Origin: Chitinophaga tropicalis
GTDB lineage: Bacteria > Bacteroidota > Bacteroidia > Chitinophagales > Chitinophagaceae
Length of the DNA: 64,000 nucleotides
NCBI RefSeq assembly: GCF_009758205.1
Contig: NZ_WRXN01000005.1
Span: forward strand, 1-64,000
Reading direction: 5' to 3'
The position numbers and the translations under genes are program-made. The notes under the pieces are model-generated. The model saw nothing but the letters and a program-made list of their open reading frames with translations, searched no databases and had not been told where the DNA came from. Numbering within the stretch: position 1 is the stretch's first letter; every line of letters starts with the position of its first letter. Positions 23,522 to 32,390 of the stretch are shown in pieces.

Positions 23522-24394
23522 ATGTTGACAAGGAGAAAATTTTTAGCAAACGGCGGTATACTGGCTGCGGCAGCCCTTATTACACCCTCATGCGCCTTTG
23601 CAATAGATAAAAAGGCTGTGGGGCTGCAATTATACTCGCTCAGGGATGAGATATCAAAAAATGTGGCAGGGGTACTGGCGCAGGTGGCTAAAGCAGGTTT
23701 CGGGGAAGTGGAAACTTACGGGTTCTCAAAAAGGGACCAGTTCTGGGGATTATCACCTAAAGAATTTAAAGCACTACTGGATAAAAACGGCCTTAAAACG
23801 CCAAGTGGCCACTACGGACTGGGTAGTTACCTGGCTGACGGTAATACAGATGAGCTGAAAGAAGCCATTAAGGCAGCTAAAACCCTGGGAGCTAAATATA
23901 TCACTGCACCATGGATAGATGAGGCTTTGAGGAAAAGCGCGGACGACTATAAAGTGATTGCCAAAAGGTTAAATGATGCCGGCAAACTGTGCGCCCAGGA
24001 AGGTGTTAAACTGGCGTACCACAATCATGATTTTGAATTTCAATCCTTTGGTAATACCACCGGGTATGATATCCTGTTGAAAGAAACGGATAAAAGCCTG
24101 GTGGATTTTGAAATGGACCTTTACTGGGTAGTGCGTTCCGGTAATGATCCTATCAGGCTTTTCAAAGAACATTCCGGACGTTTTACGATGTGGCATGTAA
24201 AGGATATGGATAAAGCGAATCCTGAATTAAATACCACTGTAGGAACCGGGAGTATCGATTTCAAAGCCATCTTCGCAGAAGCGAAGCTTTCAGGGATGAA
24301 ACATTTCTTCATAGAACATGAAAACAATTATGTTCCCAGTGCGATAGGTACACTGACTGCCAGCTGTACTTATATCAAGAAGAATCTGTTATAA
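23522..24394 (+). CDS. Secreted sugar phosphate isomerase/epimerase-like TIM-barrel protein
   Basis: 290 residues. The N-terminus (MLTRRKFLANGGILAAAALITPSCAFA) is a twin-arginine-like signal with a possible lipobox Cys. The body fits the xylose-isomerase-like TIM barrel: VGLQLYSLRDEI, GFGEVETYGF, LAYHNHDFEF, VDFEMDLYWVVRSG, MWHVKDMD and FFIEHENNY. The His, Glu and Asp residues in these motifs are the usual divalent-metal ligands of the family. These proteins are abundant in Bacteroidota and often act on inositol or sugar derivatives; the substrate here is unknown. It is isolated, with no obvious operon partner, and is followed by palindromic element C. Confidence 0.88.
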   Translation: MLTRRKFLANGGILAAAALITPSCAFAIDKKAVGLQLYSLRDEISKNVAGVLAQVAKAGFGEVETYGFSKRDQFWGLSPKEFKALLDKNGLKTPSGHYGLGSYLADGNTDELKEAIKAAKTLGAKYITAPWIDEALRKSADDYKVIAKRLNDAGKLCAQEGVKLAYHNHDFEFQSFGNTTGYDILLKETDKSLVDFEMDLYWVVRSGNDPIRLFKEHSGRFTMWHVKDMDKANPELNTTVGTGSIDFKAIFAEAKLSGMKHFFIEHENNYVPSAIGTLTASCTYIKKNLL

Positions 24395-24404
24395 AATTCC
24401 AGGT

Positions 24405-24527
24405 TGTTTTTTGATGTGTAGTATGAAAAAACTGCTTAACAAAACGGGTTTTGCCTTCGGCAAAACCCGTTTTGTTAAGAGAGAACTTTTTGAAGGAAGT
24501 TTTTTTTGAGGAGATTTTTCAGATGCA
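24405..24527. repeat. Dispersed composite palindromic element, copy C
   Basis: Contains a perfect 21-bp hairpin at 24435-24479 with top TTTTGCC-TTC-GGCAAAA. The left flank GAAAAAACTGCT is shared with other copies. The right side carries T-runs and ends at the 3' end of the minus-strand SPFH gene. It probably also terminates the isomerase transcript. Confidence 0.8.
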
Positions 24528-25313
24528 CTACTGTACACTTTTAAAGAACACGGGAGAATTGCCATATAAAGGCGTTTTACCATCCCATTTCTCAATAAAC
24601 TGTTGCTGGATCAGTAAAGGTGTGAGCGACTGCTGACGAAGCTGGTTTGCCCTGGCTTCTGCTTCTGCCTGTATGATCAGCTTCTTTGCATTAGCTTCCG
24701 TTACACGGAGCTCATTTTCTACCTGCATAGCCTGCTGTACTGCCCGGTTCTTGGCATCGATAGCCTGGGTGATGGTTTCGGGATACTGAATACCGCTGGT
24801 TAGCTGTTCCAGGTCAAAACCTTCCTTGAACAAAGCGTCTGACAATTGCTTCTGTACGGCGTTCTCGAAGTTCTCCCTGCTGCTGATCATGCTGTCTGTA
24901 GTATACTTATTGAACTGTATGCGGAAGGCATCACGCACATAGTTATATAAAGTGCTTTCGGTGATCTCTTTTATTCCTTTACGGTATTTCTTAAAGATCT
25001 CAGGGCTTTTACCGGGAATAACCCTGAAAGTAATAGTAGGATCTACTGTAAATATAGATCCGTCACGGGCGTTTACAGTAAACGGATTGTAATCAGCAGT
25101 CTGTACAAAGACGGGAAACTCGTAAACGGATTCTGTCAGCGGATTGTACCATACCCGGCCTGTTACCAGTGAAATGTCCTGAACACCTTTATCTGTGCCA
25201 TATTGCTTTACTTTAATCCCTTCATGACCTGCATCTATCCTTGTACAGCACAGGAGGCAAAATACAGGGAAAATCACCACTACAATGATCATTACAATAA
25301 CTGACTTCTTCAT
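24528..25313 (-). CDS. Prohibitin/SPFH family membrane protein
   Basis: 261 residues. One N-terminal transmembrane helix (VIVMIIVVVIFPVFCLLCC), then the SPFH/prohibitin core: GHEGIKVKQYGTDKGVQDISLVTGRVWYNP, DGSIFTVDPTITFRV and the helical oligomerisation part DLEQLTSGIQYPETITQAIDAKNRAVQQAMQVENELRVTEANAKKLIIQAEAEA. The protein ends FFKSVQ. Prohibitin-like proteins form large membrane-bound rings that organise proteases or lipid domains. The upstream two-helix protein overlaps it by 4 bp. This is a different SPFH class from the SHOCT-bearing one at 8584. Confidence 0.9.
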   Translation of the reverse strand: MKKSVIVMIIVVVIFPVFCLLCCTRIDAGHEGIKVKQYGTDKGVQDISLVTGRVWYNPLTESVYEFPVFVQTADYNPFTVNARDGSIFTVDPTITFRVIPGKSPEIFKKYRKGIKEITESTLYNYVRDAFRIQFNKYTTDSMISSRENFENAVQKQLSDALFKEGFDLEQLTSGIQYPETITQAIDAKNRAVQQAMQVENELRVTEANAKKLIIQAEAEARANQLRQQSLTPLLIQQQFIEKWDGKTPLYGNSPVFFKSVQ

Positions 25314-25501
25314 ACTTTTACTTTGGATTTTAAGAACTTATACAGGAGATAATGTGTTATCAGTAAGATAAGAATGCAAACTACGCCGGCAAAAACGGAG
25401 AGATCGCTTGGGGCAGTCAGGAGCCCTGCCACCCACGTCCAGATAAAAATATCCAGAAGAATGACGACTGGCAGGGATAAATAAATGAGTTTCATCGACA
25501 T
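25310..25501 (-). CDS. Small two-transmembrane-helix protein coupled to prohibitin
   Basis: 63 residues from the ATG at 25501; a second in-frame ATG lies at 25495. Two hydrophobic helices: LIYLSLPVVILLDIFIWTWVAGLL and FAGVVCILILLITHYLLYKF. A basic tail KSKVKV follows. The stop overlaps the prohibitin start by 4 bp (ATGA), a sign of translational coupling. No family is recognised. It is probably an inner-membrane partner of the prohibitin-like protein. A longer upstream extension would overlap the divergent beta-helix gene and is less plausible. Confidence 0.7.
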   Translation of the reverse strand: MSMKLIYLSLPVVILLDIFIWTWVAGLLTAPSDLSVFAGVVCILILLITHYLLYKFLKSKVKV

Positions 25502-25577
25502 ATAGAATTGGATACGAATATAAGGTTTTTGCCCTAACTTAGGATGCCTTAACCGGGTTACGACAAATATCCAATTA

Positions 25578-26996
25578 ATGATTGCAATACCCCTTCTTTT
25601 CCTCGCTATTAATTTCATTCACGATGAAACATTGGCCCAGAGGGAAAACTATAGCTCTGGAATACATACTGCAGCCTCTCCTGTTTCAGGCAGGGAATTT
25701 ACGCTTGTACCCGACGTCTATGGCCGGCTGACCATAGACAATGCTGACAAGACTTACAAGCCTGGCGACATCCTTAATCTGAAAGGAAATTTCAAATCGG
25801 TATATATTTCAAACCTGAGCGGCAGCGCTTCTGCGCCTATCATTATACAGAACGCTAAAAATACGGTAGTTACTATTGGCGTTCCATCATGGAACGGAGG
25901 TGGTTACTCTTCAGGATGCAGTTTCTGGAACTGTCATTACATACGTTTTGGCGGACGGAAGGACATGGACCAGGTGGTGATAAACGGATCTACACAGGCT
26001 GCAAGGGAAGCCTACCGTGATCTTCAGCTTGAAAGCAAATCAGACAACATGGAGATCTGCAACCTCACCATCAACAATGGCGGGAACGGGATCGTAGCTA
26101 AAACAGACCCGGTGAAAGGAGATGCCACCACATTATATCCTAACACCGTTATGCAGAACCTGCTTATACATGACCTGATCATCAACGGTACCAAGAATGA
26201 GGCTATGTATATAGGACATACTGCCACCTATTGGGACTTTACAGCTAATATACCGTACTATGGCCCACCTTCCGGCTTTACGCCAGGTCATCAGTATGTA
26301 CAGCCTATTCTGTGGCGCAATGTCAGGATCTATAATAATATTGTGAAAAATATAGGATTGGACGGTATTCAGACAGCTGCAACAGATGGCCTGGAGATCA
26401 GCAATAATGAGATATCAAACTGGGCTATGCAACGTAACTCTTCACATAACGGAGGCATCGTAATTGGTGGGCGTACAACCAACACCAATACACACGACAA
26501 CTACGTTCATGATGGGTATGGTGAATTCTGCCAGTTCTATGGCTCGGGGGAGAACGGGGCTACCCACATCATCAATAATAACCTTTTCAGGGATAATCAG
26601 AGCAATGGTATCAGCCTGAGGGGCACTGCCAATGCTATAGTGAGGATCACAAATAATACCATTGCCGGTACAAAGGAAAACAGCCTGCGCATCAATGGCT
26701 ATACTGGCATGACCGGTAAGCAGATAGTTCAGTCCAATGCCTTCATAGCTCCTTATTTTGGCAACAGCGGGATGCAAAGCAGATGCTTTATTTATGTGGA
26801 GGTTAATGGGGCTGTGACTGAGGGTACGGGGGAGCAGGAAAATAAGAAATTTTATACGGTCAACTCGGCAGGGGTAAATCCATCCAACTATTACCTGCCT
26901 CTGAGCGGCTCTCCTATGGGGCGTGCAGGTTACCGGCGACCGGCGCCGGCTGCCCAGGCCTCTACACAATCAAGCCGTGCTTCATTAGAAGAGTAA
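25578..26996 (+). CDS. Secreted right-handed parallel beta-helix protein
   Basis: 472 residues from the ATG at 25578. Signal peptide MIAIPLLFLAINFIHDETLAQ. The body is a right-handed beta-helix with successive short strands and Asn ladders (NMEICNLTINNGGNGIV, MQNLLIHDLIINGTKNEAMYIG, GLEISNNEISNW, HIINNNLFRDNQSNGISL, VRITNNTIAGTKENSLRING). No PL9 SDDGFD motif is seen, so it may be another polysaccharide-acting or structural class. The last 35 bp overlap the convergent Nudix gene. No sorting domain is found at the C-terminus. Substrate unknown. Confidence 0.82.
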   Translation: MIAIPLLFLAINFIHDETLAQRENYSSGIHTAASPVSGREFTLVPDVYGRLTIDNADKTYKPGDILNLKGNFKSVYISNLSGSASAPIIIQNAKNTVVTIGVPSWNGGGYSSGCSFWNCHYIRFGGRKDMDQVVINGSTQAAREAYRDLQLESKSDNMEICNLTINNGGNGIVAKTDPVKGDATTLYPNTVMQNLLIHDLIINGTKNEAMYIGHTATYWDFTANIPYYGPPSGFTPGHQYVQPILWRNVRIYNNIVKNIGLDGIQTAATDGLEISNNEISNWAMQRNSSHNGGIVIGGRTTNTNTHDNYVHDGYGEFCQFYGSGENGATHIINNNLFRDNQSNGISLRGTANAIVRITNNTIAGTKENSLRINGYTGMTGKQIVQSNAFIAPYFGNSGMQSRCFIYVEVNGAVTEGTGEQENKKFYTVNSAGVNPSNYYLPLSGSPMGRAGYRRPAPAAQASTQSSRASLEE

Positions 26997-27369
26997 GTAT
27001 GACAATGACACCGGGCGCCTGCGCCTTCTCTTTCCTATATTCTCCGAGAGAGAAATAGCGTACCTCCCCTATCTCTGCAGATGCCTGCGGATCAACTGTG
27101 CGGGTCAGCAGGTAACAATCCTGTTCCATTATCACATTTTCTTCTTCGCCAAATGCGGGGGCTGATATATGTGTATAGTAATGGTAGTCCTGCTCTTCCA
27201 GGTCAACATTCAGTTCTTCTGCTATTTCCCGGCAAAGGGCGTTTTCCGGTAATTCTCCCGGGTCTACTTTACCACCAGGCAAATAAAAACAGCGTTTATT
27301 CTTACTGTAAGCGAGTAACAACCTGCCATCCTCTATAATTAAAAGGCCTACTGTTCTGAGTGAGATCAT
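26962..27369 (-). CDS. Nudix hydrolase
   Basis: 135 residues from the ATG at 27369. The Nudix box is clear: GKVDPGELPENALCREIAEE within residues about 36-58, matching GX5EX7REUXEEXGU apart from Asn in place of the last Gly. The fold also shows SLRTVGLLIIEDGRLLLAYSKN and YYTHISAPAFGEEENVIMEQDCYL. Members hydrolyse nucleoside diphosphates linked to other groups; the substrate is not determined by the box alone. Its 3' end overlaps the beta-helix gene by 35 bp, and it is divergent from the methyltransferase gene. Confidence 0.92.
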   Translation of the reverse strand: MISLRTVGLLIIEDGRLLLAYSKNKRCFYLPGGKVDPGELPENALCREIAEELNVDLEEQDYHYYTHISAPAFGEEENVIMEQDCYLLTRTVDPQASAEIGEVRYFSLGEYRKEKAQAPGVIVILTLLMKHGLIV

Positions 27370-27455
27370 ACAATCGAAATTGAGCAGTGTACCAGAAAGT
27401 TCAAACCGGTGCACTATCTGAAATTGAGCGCGAAAGTAAGATTTTTTGATCTTCG

Positions 27456-27463
27456 TATATTTG
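27456..27463 (+). promoter_or_regulatory. Bacteroidota -7 box for the methyltransferase gene
   Basis: TATATTTG matches TAnnTTTG, 19 bp upstream of the ATG at 27483. A minus-strand TACTTTCG, one mismatch from consensus, lies in the same gap for the Nudix gene. Confidence 0.5.
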
Positions 27464-27482
27464 TTCAAATACTCTACAGCTG

Positions 27483-28304
27483 ATGGAAATATTCGGTACA
27501 GACAGGCACAGGATCATACACGCGGATGCGCTGGAAGCGCTATCCAACAATGTAGCAGATAATTCGGTTGACCTGATCTTTGCTGATCCGCCATATAACA
27601 TCGGGAAGAACTTTAACGGTCATATTGAAAAATGGGAGTCGGAGGATGCCTACCTGGAATGGTGCTATCAATGGCTGGACCTCTGTGTCCGGAAGCTTAA
27701 GCCCAACGGCAGTTTCTATGTAATGACGGCTACCCAGTTCATGCCTTACTTTGACATCTGGCTGCGTAAAAGAACGGAGGTCCTGTCAAGGATAGTATGG
27801 CATTACGACAGCTCAGGCGCCCAGGCAAAGAAATACTTCGGCTCTTTATATGAGCCCATCCTCTTCTGCGTAAAAGACCGGAATAATTATACTTTCAATG
27901 CAAGCGATATACTTGTAGAAGCTAAAACAGGATCTAAGAGAAAGCTGATAGATTACCGTAAACCTGTGCCTACTGCATATAATACTGAAAAAGTACCGGG
28001 CAATGTATGGAGCTTTCCGAGGGTACGTTACCGTATGGATGAATATGAAGAGCATCCCACACAAAAACCCGTAGCGTTGCTGGAGCGGATCATCAAAGCA
28101 AGCTCTAATGAGGGTGACCTGGTAATGGACCCTTTCTCAGGTACTTTCACTACCTGCTACGTTGCGCAACAACTGAACAGGAACTGCCTGGGAATTGAGC
28201 TGCAGGAAGAATATGTGAAAATAGGGTTAAGAAGGTTACAGCTGGCAGAGACCTATAAAGGAGAAAAGCTCCAAAGAAAGCCAAGGACCTTTGAAGCTTT
28301 ATAA
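27483..28304 (+). CDS. Orphan adenine-specific DNA methyltransferase (beta class, YhdJ-like)
   Basis: 273 residues. The catalytic DPPYNIGKNF motif comes first (near residue 35); the SAM-binding motif MDPFSGTFTTCYVAQQLNRNCLGIEL comes last (near 220). The region between serves as target recognition. That motif order defines the beta class of N6-adenine methyltransferases. The HPTQKPVALLERII motif before the SAM site is also standard. No restriction enzyme gene is adjacent, so it is an orphan, similar in layout to YhdJ, which methylates the second A of ATGCAT in E. coli. The recognition site here is unknown. Confidence 0.93.
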   Translation: MEIFGTDRHRIIHADALEALSNNVADNSVDLIFADPPYNIGKNFNGHIEKWESEDAYLEWCYQWLDLCVRKLKPNGSFYVMTATQFMPYFDIWLRKRTEVLSRIVWHYDSSGAQAKKYFGSLYEPILFCVKDRNNYTFNASDILVEAKTGSKRKLIDYRKPVPTAYNTEKVPGNVWSFPRVRYRMDEYEEHPTQKPVALLERIIKASSNEGDLVMDPFSGTFTTCYVAQQLNRNCLGIELQEEYVKIGLRRLQLAETYKGEKLQRKPRTFEAL

Positions 28305-28308
28305 ATAG

Positions 28309-28344
28309 AAAACGCTTTAGCCTTTGGGGACTAAAGCGTTTTTT
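28309..28344 (+). terminator. Intrinsic terminator after the methyltransferase gene
   Basis: 12-bp stem AAAACGCTTTAG / CTAAAGCGTTTT with a 10-nt loop, then six T. Also close to the stop of the convergent TonB-receptor gene. Confidence 0.9.
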
Positions 28345-28355
28345 ATGATCTGATA

Positions 28356-31300
28356 TCAGAATCCGTAACGGAGCCCCAGCTGGATCTGCCATGGATTACC
28401 AGAAGGTACTACCACACCTGTGTTTACGTTAACGTTGTATTTATAGGTTGAAGTAGCTTTATCGAAGCCTCCGAGCGAGTAAATATTCTGCTTGCCCAGG
28501 GTCTTGTAAGTACCCCATTCTTTTTTGAATATGTTAGCCACGTTGAAGAAATCCGCCGAGAGCTCAATATTATGTGATTTATGCACTCTGAATTTCTTGG
28601 TAGCTCTCAGGTCCCATATACCATAGAAACCATTTACACCTCCATTGCGCTCAGCTACCTTACCGCTGTTCTTACGGATATACTCTTTCAGTCTTTCATC
28701 TGCCAGCGGGTTGTCCAGTATACCCTGTATGCCTTTACGGATGCTTTCCGGAAGGTTCGGGTCTTTAACGTCAAATATATAAGCCAGATCGTTCGAGTTC
28801 ACAAAGTCGCCATTCACGTTACCGCTGACAGCCAGGGAATAACGTGTACCGCCAATACCTGAATACCTGATACCTATGTTAAAGCCGGCAAAAGTAGGTG
28901 ATGTACCATAGAACACTACTTTATGACGGAACTGGTTGTCAGAGTAGGTCATTTTGCGGAGATTGCGCGGATCATCTTTCACCATCAGTGAGAGTGTAGC
29001 GGTATTAGCTACGTCTCCGTTATAGGAGGTGTTATCTTTAGTATCATTCCAGGTATAGCTGAAAGATACTTCACCATCCCTGAAATAACGGTAAGTTCCA
29101 TCCACTACAAACGCGAACTGGTTCACTTTACCTTCGCTGTTCAGTTCCAGCACACGGCCTACGTTCTTGCTCTTACGGCCATCCATCCAGTTTGTGGCGC
29201 CATTGTTGACCTTAATGGAATCTGCCGGTACATACACTCCCCTGTTACCTTCATTAGCCAGGCGGAAGAAGGGAGCATCCACCATGTTACGGTCTACATA
29301 CATATAGTTGTTGCGTGCAATGGTAGTAAAGAAGGTCACTCCCATTTTAAAGCGGTCTGTAAAGAGGTGATTGTAGGATATATTGGCTTTATATACAACA
29401 GGGATCCTTGCGTCCTTGCCGTTCATGTTGATGGTACCGATGCGGGCAAGTCCCAGTTCATCAAACAGCTCTTTACCGGGTGCTGAGGAGGGATTCTTAC
29501 GGTATTCCACGAAATCAGGGTTTGGCACGCCGGACAGTATATCTACTGAAAGTACTTTGGTGCCATCAAACAACATGTTATTGATCATTGCATAGTTGTT
29601 GATATCAGACCCGAATACGGCGGCACCGAAGCGCAGGTAGTCCCTGTGCTTTTCATTGATATCCCAGTTGAACTGGAGACGGGGCTGTACCTGGAAAGTG
29701 GTCAGTGAATTATCTGTACGTAATCCCAGCTCAGTATAAACAGACTGGTTGAAGTTAGGTTTGTTCAGGTAAGTGGTATAATCAGCGCGCAAGCCGGCTA
29801 TCATTTCAAACCCCGGGAACAGCTTTGTTTGCATCTGGGCATAGAGCGCAGCGCTGATGATATTCTGTTTTACGCTGGGATCTTCTGCCAGGGCCACTTC
29901 ACGGGCATAACGGTATGGCGTCATGTTGTTGAAGTTATCTACCCCGGTGAAATAGAAACGGCCGTTCATTTCACTTCCGTACAGGGAATTCATATGGCTG
30001 TACATGATATCAGTACCAAAAGTGAAATTGGCTTTATTGGTATTCAGGTAAACGTTATCTACCAGCTGGAATACATTATTGTAAAAGTGTTCCGGTGAAT
30101 AACGCTGGCCTCCCAGCTGAATGGAAGTAAATACATTGCTGCCATCTACTGTAGACTGTACGCGCTCAACAATAGCACGGGGAATGTTTTTAGAGGGCAG
30201 CTGGCTGCCTGGTGTACTTTCTTCAAATGTGTACAGGTGCTGAACTTTCAGTTCGTTGGTTAAACGGCTGCTTACCACAGTGCGTAGTGTAGCCAGCAAG
30301 CTATTGTTCTTTGCCTGGGCATCTGCATATACTTCATAGAGATTGATAGCCGTATTATCATCACGGCCAAGTGGCGCCCTGTCATTCACATAGTTGTCGC
30401 GTATGGTCAGCAGGTTCTTTTCATTCAGCTGGATATCCACACGTACAAAGAGGTTGTCAGTGCCTCTCTTTTTATTGAATGAACCAAACTGTGGAGAGTT
30501 TGCCACGCCATATTTACCACGGGCTATCTGGAGGAAGGTATCGAGGGTTGTGCGTGATACGTTGAAGCGCTTTTCGTCGGCAGCTGATTGTATATCTGCT
30601 ATCTGCAGGGGGCGGGCATCTTTCTGATGGTCCCACGCAACGAAGAAGTGCGCTTTATCTTTGATAATAGGGCCTCCCAGTGTAGCGCCGTACTGATAGG
30701 TAGAGAAATCGTTCTGGCGTCTGTTTCCGCGGATATCGTAATTGCTGGCCAATACATCTGCCCTTGCATAGGTAAAAGCGCTACCGGAAAATGTGTTGGT
30801 ACCTGCTTTGGTTACGGTACTGATAGTACCGCCGCCGCTACGGCCAAAAGTGACATCATACTGGTTGGTTACCACCTTGAACTCGCGGATAGCTTCCATG
30901 GTCAGTGCATAAGGGCCGCCAATACGGGTATTGGTGCCACTGCTGGAGGTCGGGTTCTTTGCTGTTGTACCATCAATAGTAATATTGGTGGAAGAGCCCA
31001 GCTGACCGGCAAGGTTGTTACCGCTGCTTAAAGGAGAAAGGTCTATGAGGGAAGTAAAGTTACGTCCGTTCACCGGCAGGCGTGCAATATCGCGGGCGGT
31101 TACTGTAGTGGCGGCTCCGAAGTTCTCTGTCTTATTCTTCAGGCCGGAACCTGATACGACTACTTCATTCATGCTGACTGATGAGCTTTGCATGGCGATA
31201 TCTACTTTTATCAGATCGCCCTGGTTGATCATGTAACCGGTGCGCTTCTGTTCAGTATATCCGACAAAGCTTACGGTGATAGTGTACGGACCGCCTAACG

Positions 31301-31520
31301 GCAGTTCTTTAAAAGTAAATTCTCCTTTTGCGTTGGTGATGGTGCGGTTACTGAAACCTGTAGACTCATTACGCAAAAGAATAGATGCACCTGGAACCGC
31401 TTCTTTGGTTTCATTGGTGACTGTGCCTGTAAAGGAGGCCTGGGTTGTTTGTGCAAGTAGGTGTGGGCTGACAAGACAACAAAACAACAGTACGAATAAA
31501 GGTTGATAGATATGTTTCAT
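28356..31520 (-). CDS. Oar-like TonB-dependent receptor with carboxypeptidase-regulatory domain
   Basis: 1054 residues from the ATG at 31520. Signal peptide ends near LLAQ. A carboxypeptidase-regulatory-like domain (FTGTVTNETKEAVPGASILLRN) spans about 25-115. The plug follows, with GRNFTSLIDLSP and GTISTVTKAGTNTFSGSAF. The rest is a large beta-barrel ending in the terminal GLRYGF. The motifs EAIREFKVVTNQYDVTFGRSGGG are typical of Oar-like receptors, often linked to protein or peptide uptake or secretion rather than SusC-type glycan import. No SusD partner is adjacent. The long 5' leader contains a repeat element (copy A) further upstream. Confidence 0.92.
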   Translation of the reverse strand: MKHIYQPLFVLLFCCLVSPHLLAQTTQASFTGTVTNETKEAVPGASILLRNESTGFSNRTITNAKGEFTFKELPLGGPYTITVSFVGYTEQKRTGYMINQGDLIKVDIAMQSSSVSMNEVVVSGSGLKNKTENFGAATTVTARDIARLPVNGRNFTSLIDLSPLSSGNNLAGQLGSSTNITIDGTTAKNPTSSSGTNTRIGGPYALTMEAIREFKVVTNQYDVTFGRSGGGTISTVTKAGTNTFSGSAFTYARADVLASNYDIRGNRRQNDFSTYQYGATLGGPIIKDKAHFFVAWDHQKDARPLQIADIQSAADEKRFNVSRTTLDTFLQIARGKYGVANSPQFGSFNKKRGTDNLFVRVDIQLNEKNLLTIRDNYVNDRAPLGRDDNTAINLYEVYADAQAKNNSLLATLRTVVSSRLTNELKVQHLYTFEESTPGSQLPSKNIPRAIVERVQSTVDGSNVFTSIQLGGQRYSPEHFYNNVFQLVDNVYLNTNKANFTFGTDIMYSHMNSLYGSEMNGRFYFTGVDNFNNMTPYRYAREVALAEDPSVKQNIISAALYAQMQTKLFPGFEMIAGLRADYTTYLNKPNFNQSVYTELGLRTDNSLTTFQVQPRLQFNWDINEKHRDYLRFGAAVFGSDINNYAMINNMLFDGTKVLSVDILSGVPNPDFVEYRKNPSSAPGKELFDELGLARIGTINMNGKDARIPVVYKANISYNHLFTDRFKMGVTFFTTIARNNYMYVDRNMVDAPFFRLANEGNRGVYVPADSIKVNNGATNWMDGRKSKNVGRVLELNSEGKVNQFAFVVDGTYRYFRDGEVSFSYTWNDTKDNTSYNGDVANTATLSLMVKDDPRNLRKMTYSDNQFRHKVVFYGTSPTFAGFNIGIRYSGIGGTRYSLAVSGNVNGDFVNSNDLAYIFDVKDPNLPESIRKGIQGILDNPLADERLKEYIRKNSGKVAERNGGVNGFYGIWDLRATKKFRVHKSHNIELSADFFNVANIFKKEWGTYKTLGKQNIYSLGGFDKATSTYKYNVNVNTGVVVPSGNPWQIQLGLRYGF

Positions 31521-31680
31521 AACAGCGAAATTATTGCAGGGTATAAACGGATACAATCCGCATGGCATATCATAACGTAAACTTCATATTCGGTTTTCTC
31601 TCAGGAGCAGTAAGGTTTTTCAGATATTTCTTATGTGAAAGATAAAGTTTTATTTCCTGTTAGCTGTTGTATTTTTTATC

Positions 31681-31825
31681 AGGGTACTGTATCAGTTTAA
31701 ATTTCTTTTTGATGTACAATGTGAAAAGACTGCTCAAAAAAAGGGTTTCGCCTTTTTGGCAAAACCTTTTTTTGAGTTTTTTTGAATAAAAGTATTTGGG
31801 CTTACGGCCGGCTAAGAATTTAAAT
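31681..31825. repeat. Dispersed composite palindromic element, copy A
   Basis: Outer flank TATCAGTTTAAATTTC, then GAAAAGACTGCT. A 44-nt imperfect hairpin (31733-31776) has arms CTCAAAAAAAGGGTTT and AAACCTTTTTTTGAG and top CGCC-TTTTT-GGCA. A second small palindrome CTTACGGCCGGCTAAG follows at 31801-31816. It lies between the VOC gene and the TonB-receptor gene. A spurious 96-codon reading frame on the minus strand spans it and is not counted as a gene. Confidence 0.8.
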
Positions 31826-31846
31826 AAATGTTGTGTCTGTTCATAC

Positions 31847-32227
31847 TTATTGTACCTGGTGTAACTGTACCAGGTTACCGCATGTATCTTCAAAAATTGC
31901 TTCCATGCCCCATTCTGTTTTTGTAGGTGCTTTCCTGAACAATACTCCACATCTCTTCAACCGCTGATAATCTCTTTCAAGATCTTCTGTTCCCAGCACC
32001 AATGCGGGTAATCCTGCTTTGCACAGTCCTTCCTGGTATGCTTTGGCAATGGGATTATCGTTTGGTTCCAGCAACAGGCCCGTGCCATCCGGTTCATCCG
32101 GAGAAGCTACGATAGCGATGTTGGCTTCCGGTATATATGTTCTTTTAATGAAACCAAGTACTTCTGTATAAAACTGATAGGCTTGCAAAGGATTTTTTAC
32201 GTGTAAGCCAGTTAACGCGATCTTCAT
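31847..32227 (-). CDS. VOC family (glyoxalase-like) protein
   Basis: 126 residues forming one vicinal-oxygen-chelate module: ALTGLHVKNPLQAYQFYTEVLGF at the start, IAIVASPDEPDGTGLLLEPND in the middle, and the closing strand GMEAIFEDTCGNLVQLHQVQ. The His, Glu and Gln typical of metal ligands are present near the start and end. The family includes glyoxalase I, bleomycin-type resistance proteins and dioxygenases; no specific activity is indicated. It lies between two palindromic elements (A and B) and is probably monocistronic. Start ATG at 32227. Confidence 0.88.
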   Translation of the reverse strand: MKIALTGLHVKNPLQAYQFYTEVLGFIKRTYIPEANIAIVASPDEPDGTGLLLEPNDNPIAKAYQEGLCKAGLPALVLGTEDLERDYQRLKRCGVLFRKAPTKTEWGMEAIFEDTCGNLVQLHQVQ

Positions 32228-32272
32228 AACGTTGAAAATTATTTTATTAAGTTACTATTTTTCTTTTTAGCG

Positions 32273-32385
32273 GTAGTGCATCAGTTTAAAATTCTTTTTT
32301 ATATACGAGCTGAAAAACTGCTCTCAAAATGGGTGTTGAGAGCGAGATTTTTTTGCGCTGCGCGCGGGTGAATATTTTTGAATAC
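32273..32385. repeat. Dispersed composite palindromic element, copy B
   Basis: Outer flank GCATCAGTTTAAAATTC, then GAAAAACTGCT. A short hairpin GCTCTCAA / TTGAGAGC (32320-32343) follows. The T7 + GCGCTGCGCGCGG block at 32346-32367 is identical over 22 bp to copy E. It lies 5 bp past the stop of the minus-strand heparinase gene. Confidence 0.75.
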
Positions 32386-32390
32386 CAGGT

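Noticed and set aside
24389..24595. 68-codon minus-strand frame near the isomerase end
   Set aside because: Translation of repeat element C overlapping the prohibitin 3' end; no protein-like features of its own.
28356..31520. SusC-type glycan importer
   Set aside because: No SusD-like gene is adjacent, and the motifs and size fit Oar-like receptors better.
31660..31950. 96-codon minus-strand reading frame
   Set aside because: It runs through palindromic element A and the end of the VOC gene in another frame. Its resemblance to a frame at 24389-24595 comes from the shared repeat element, not from protein coding.
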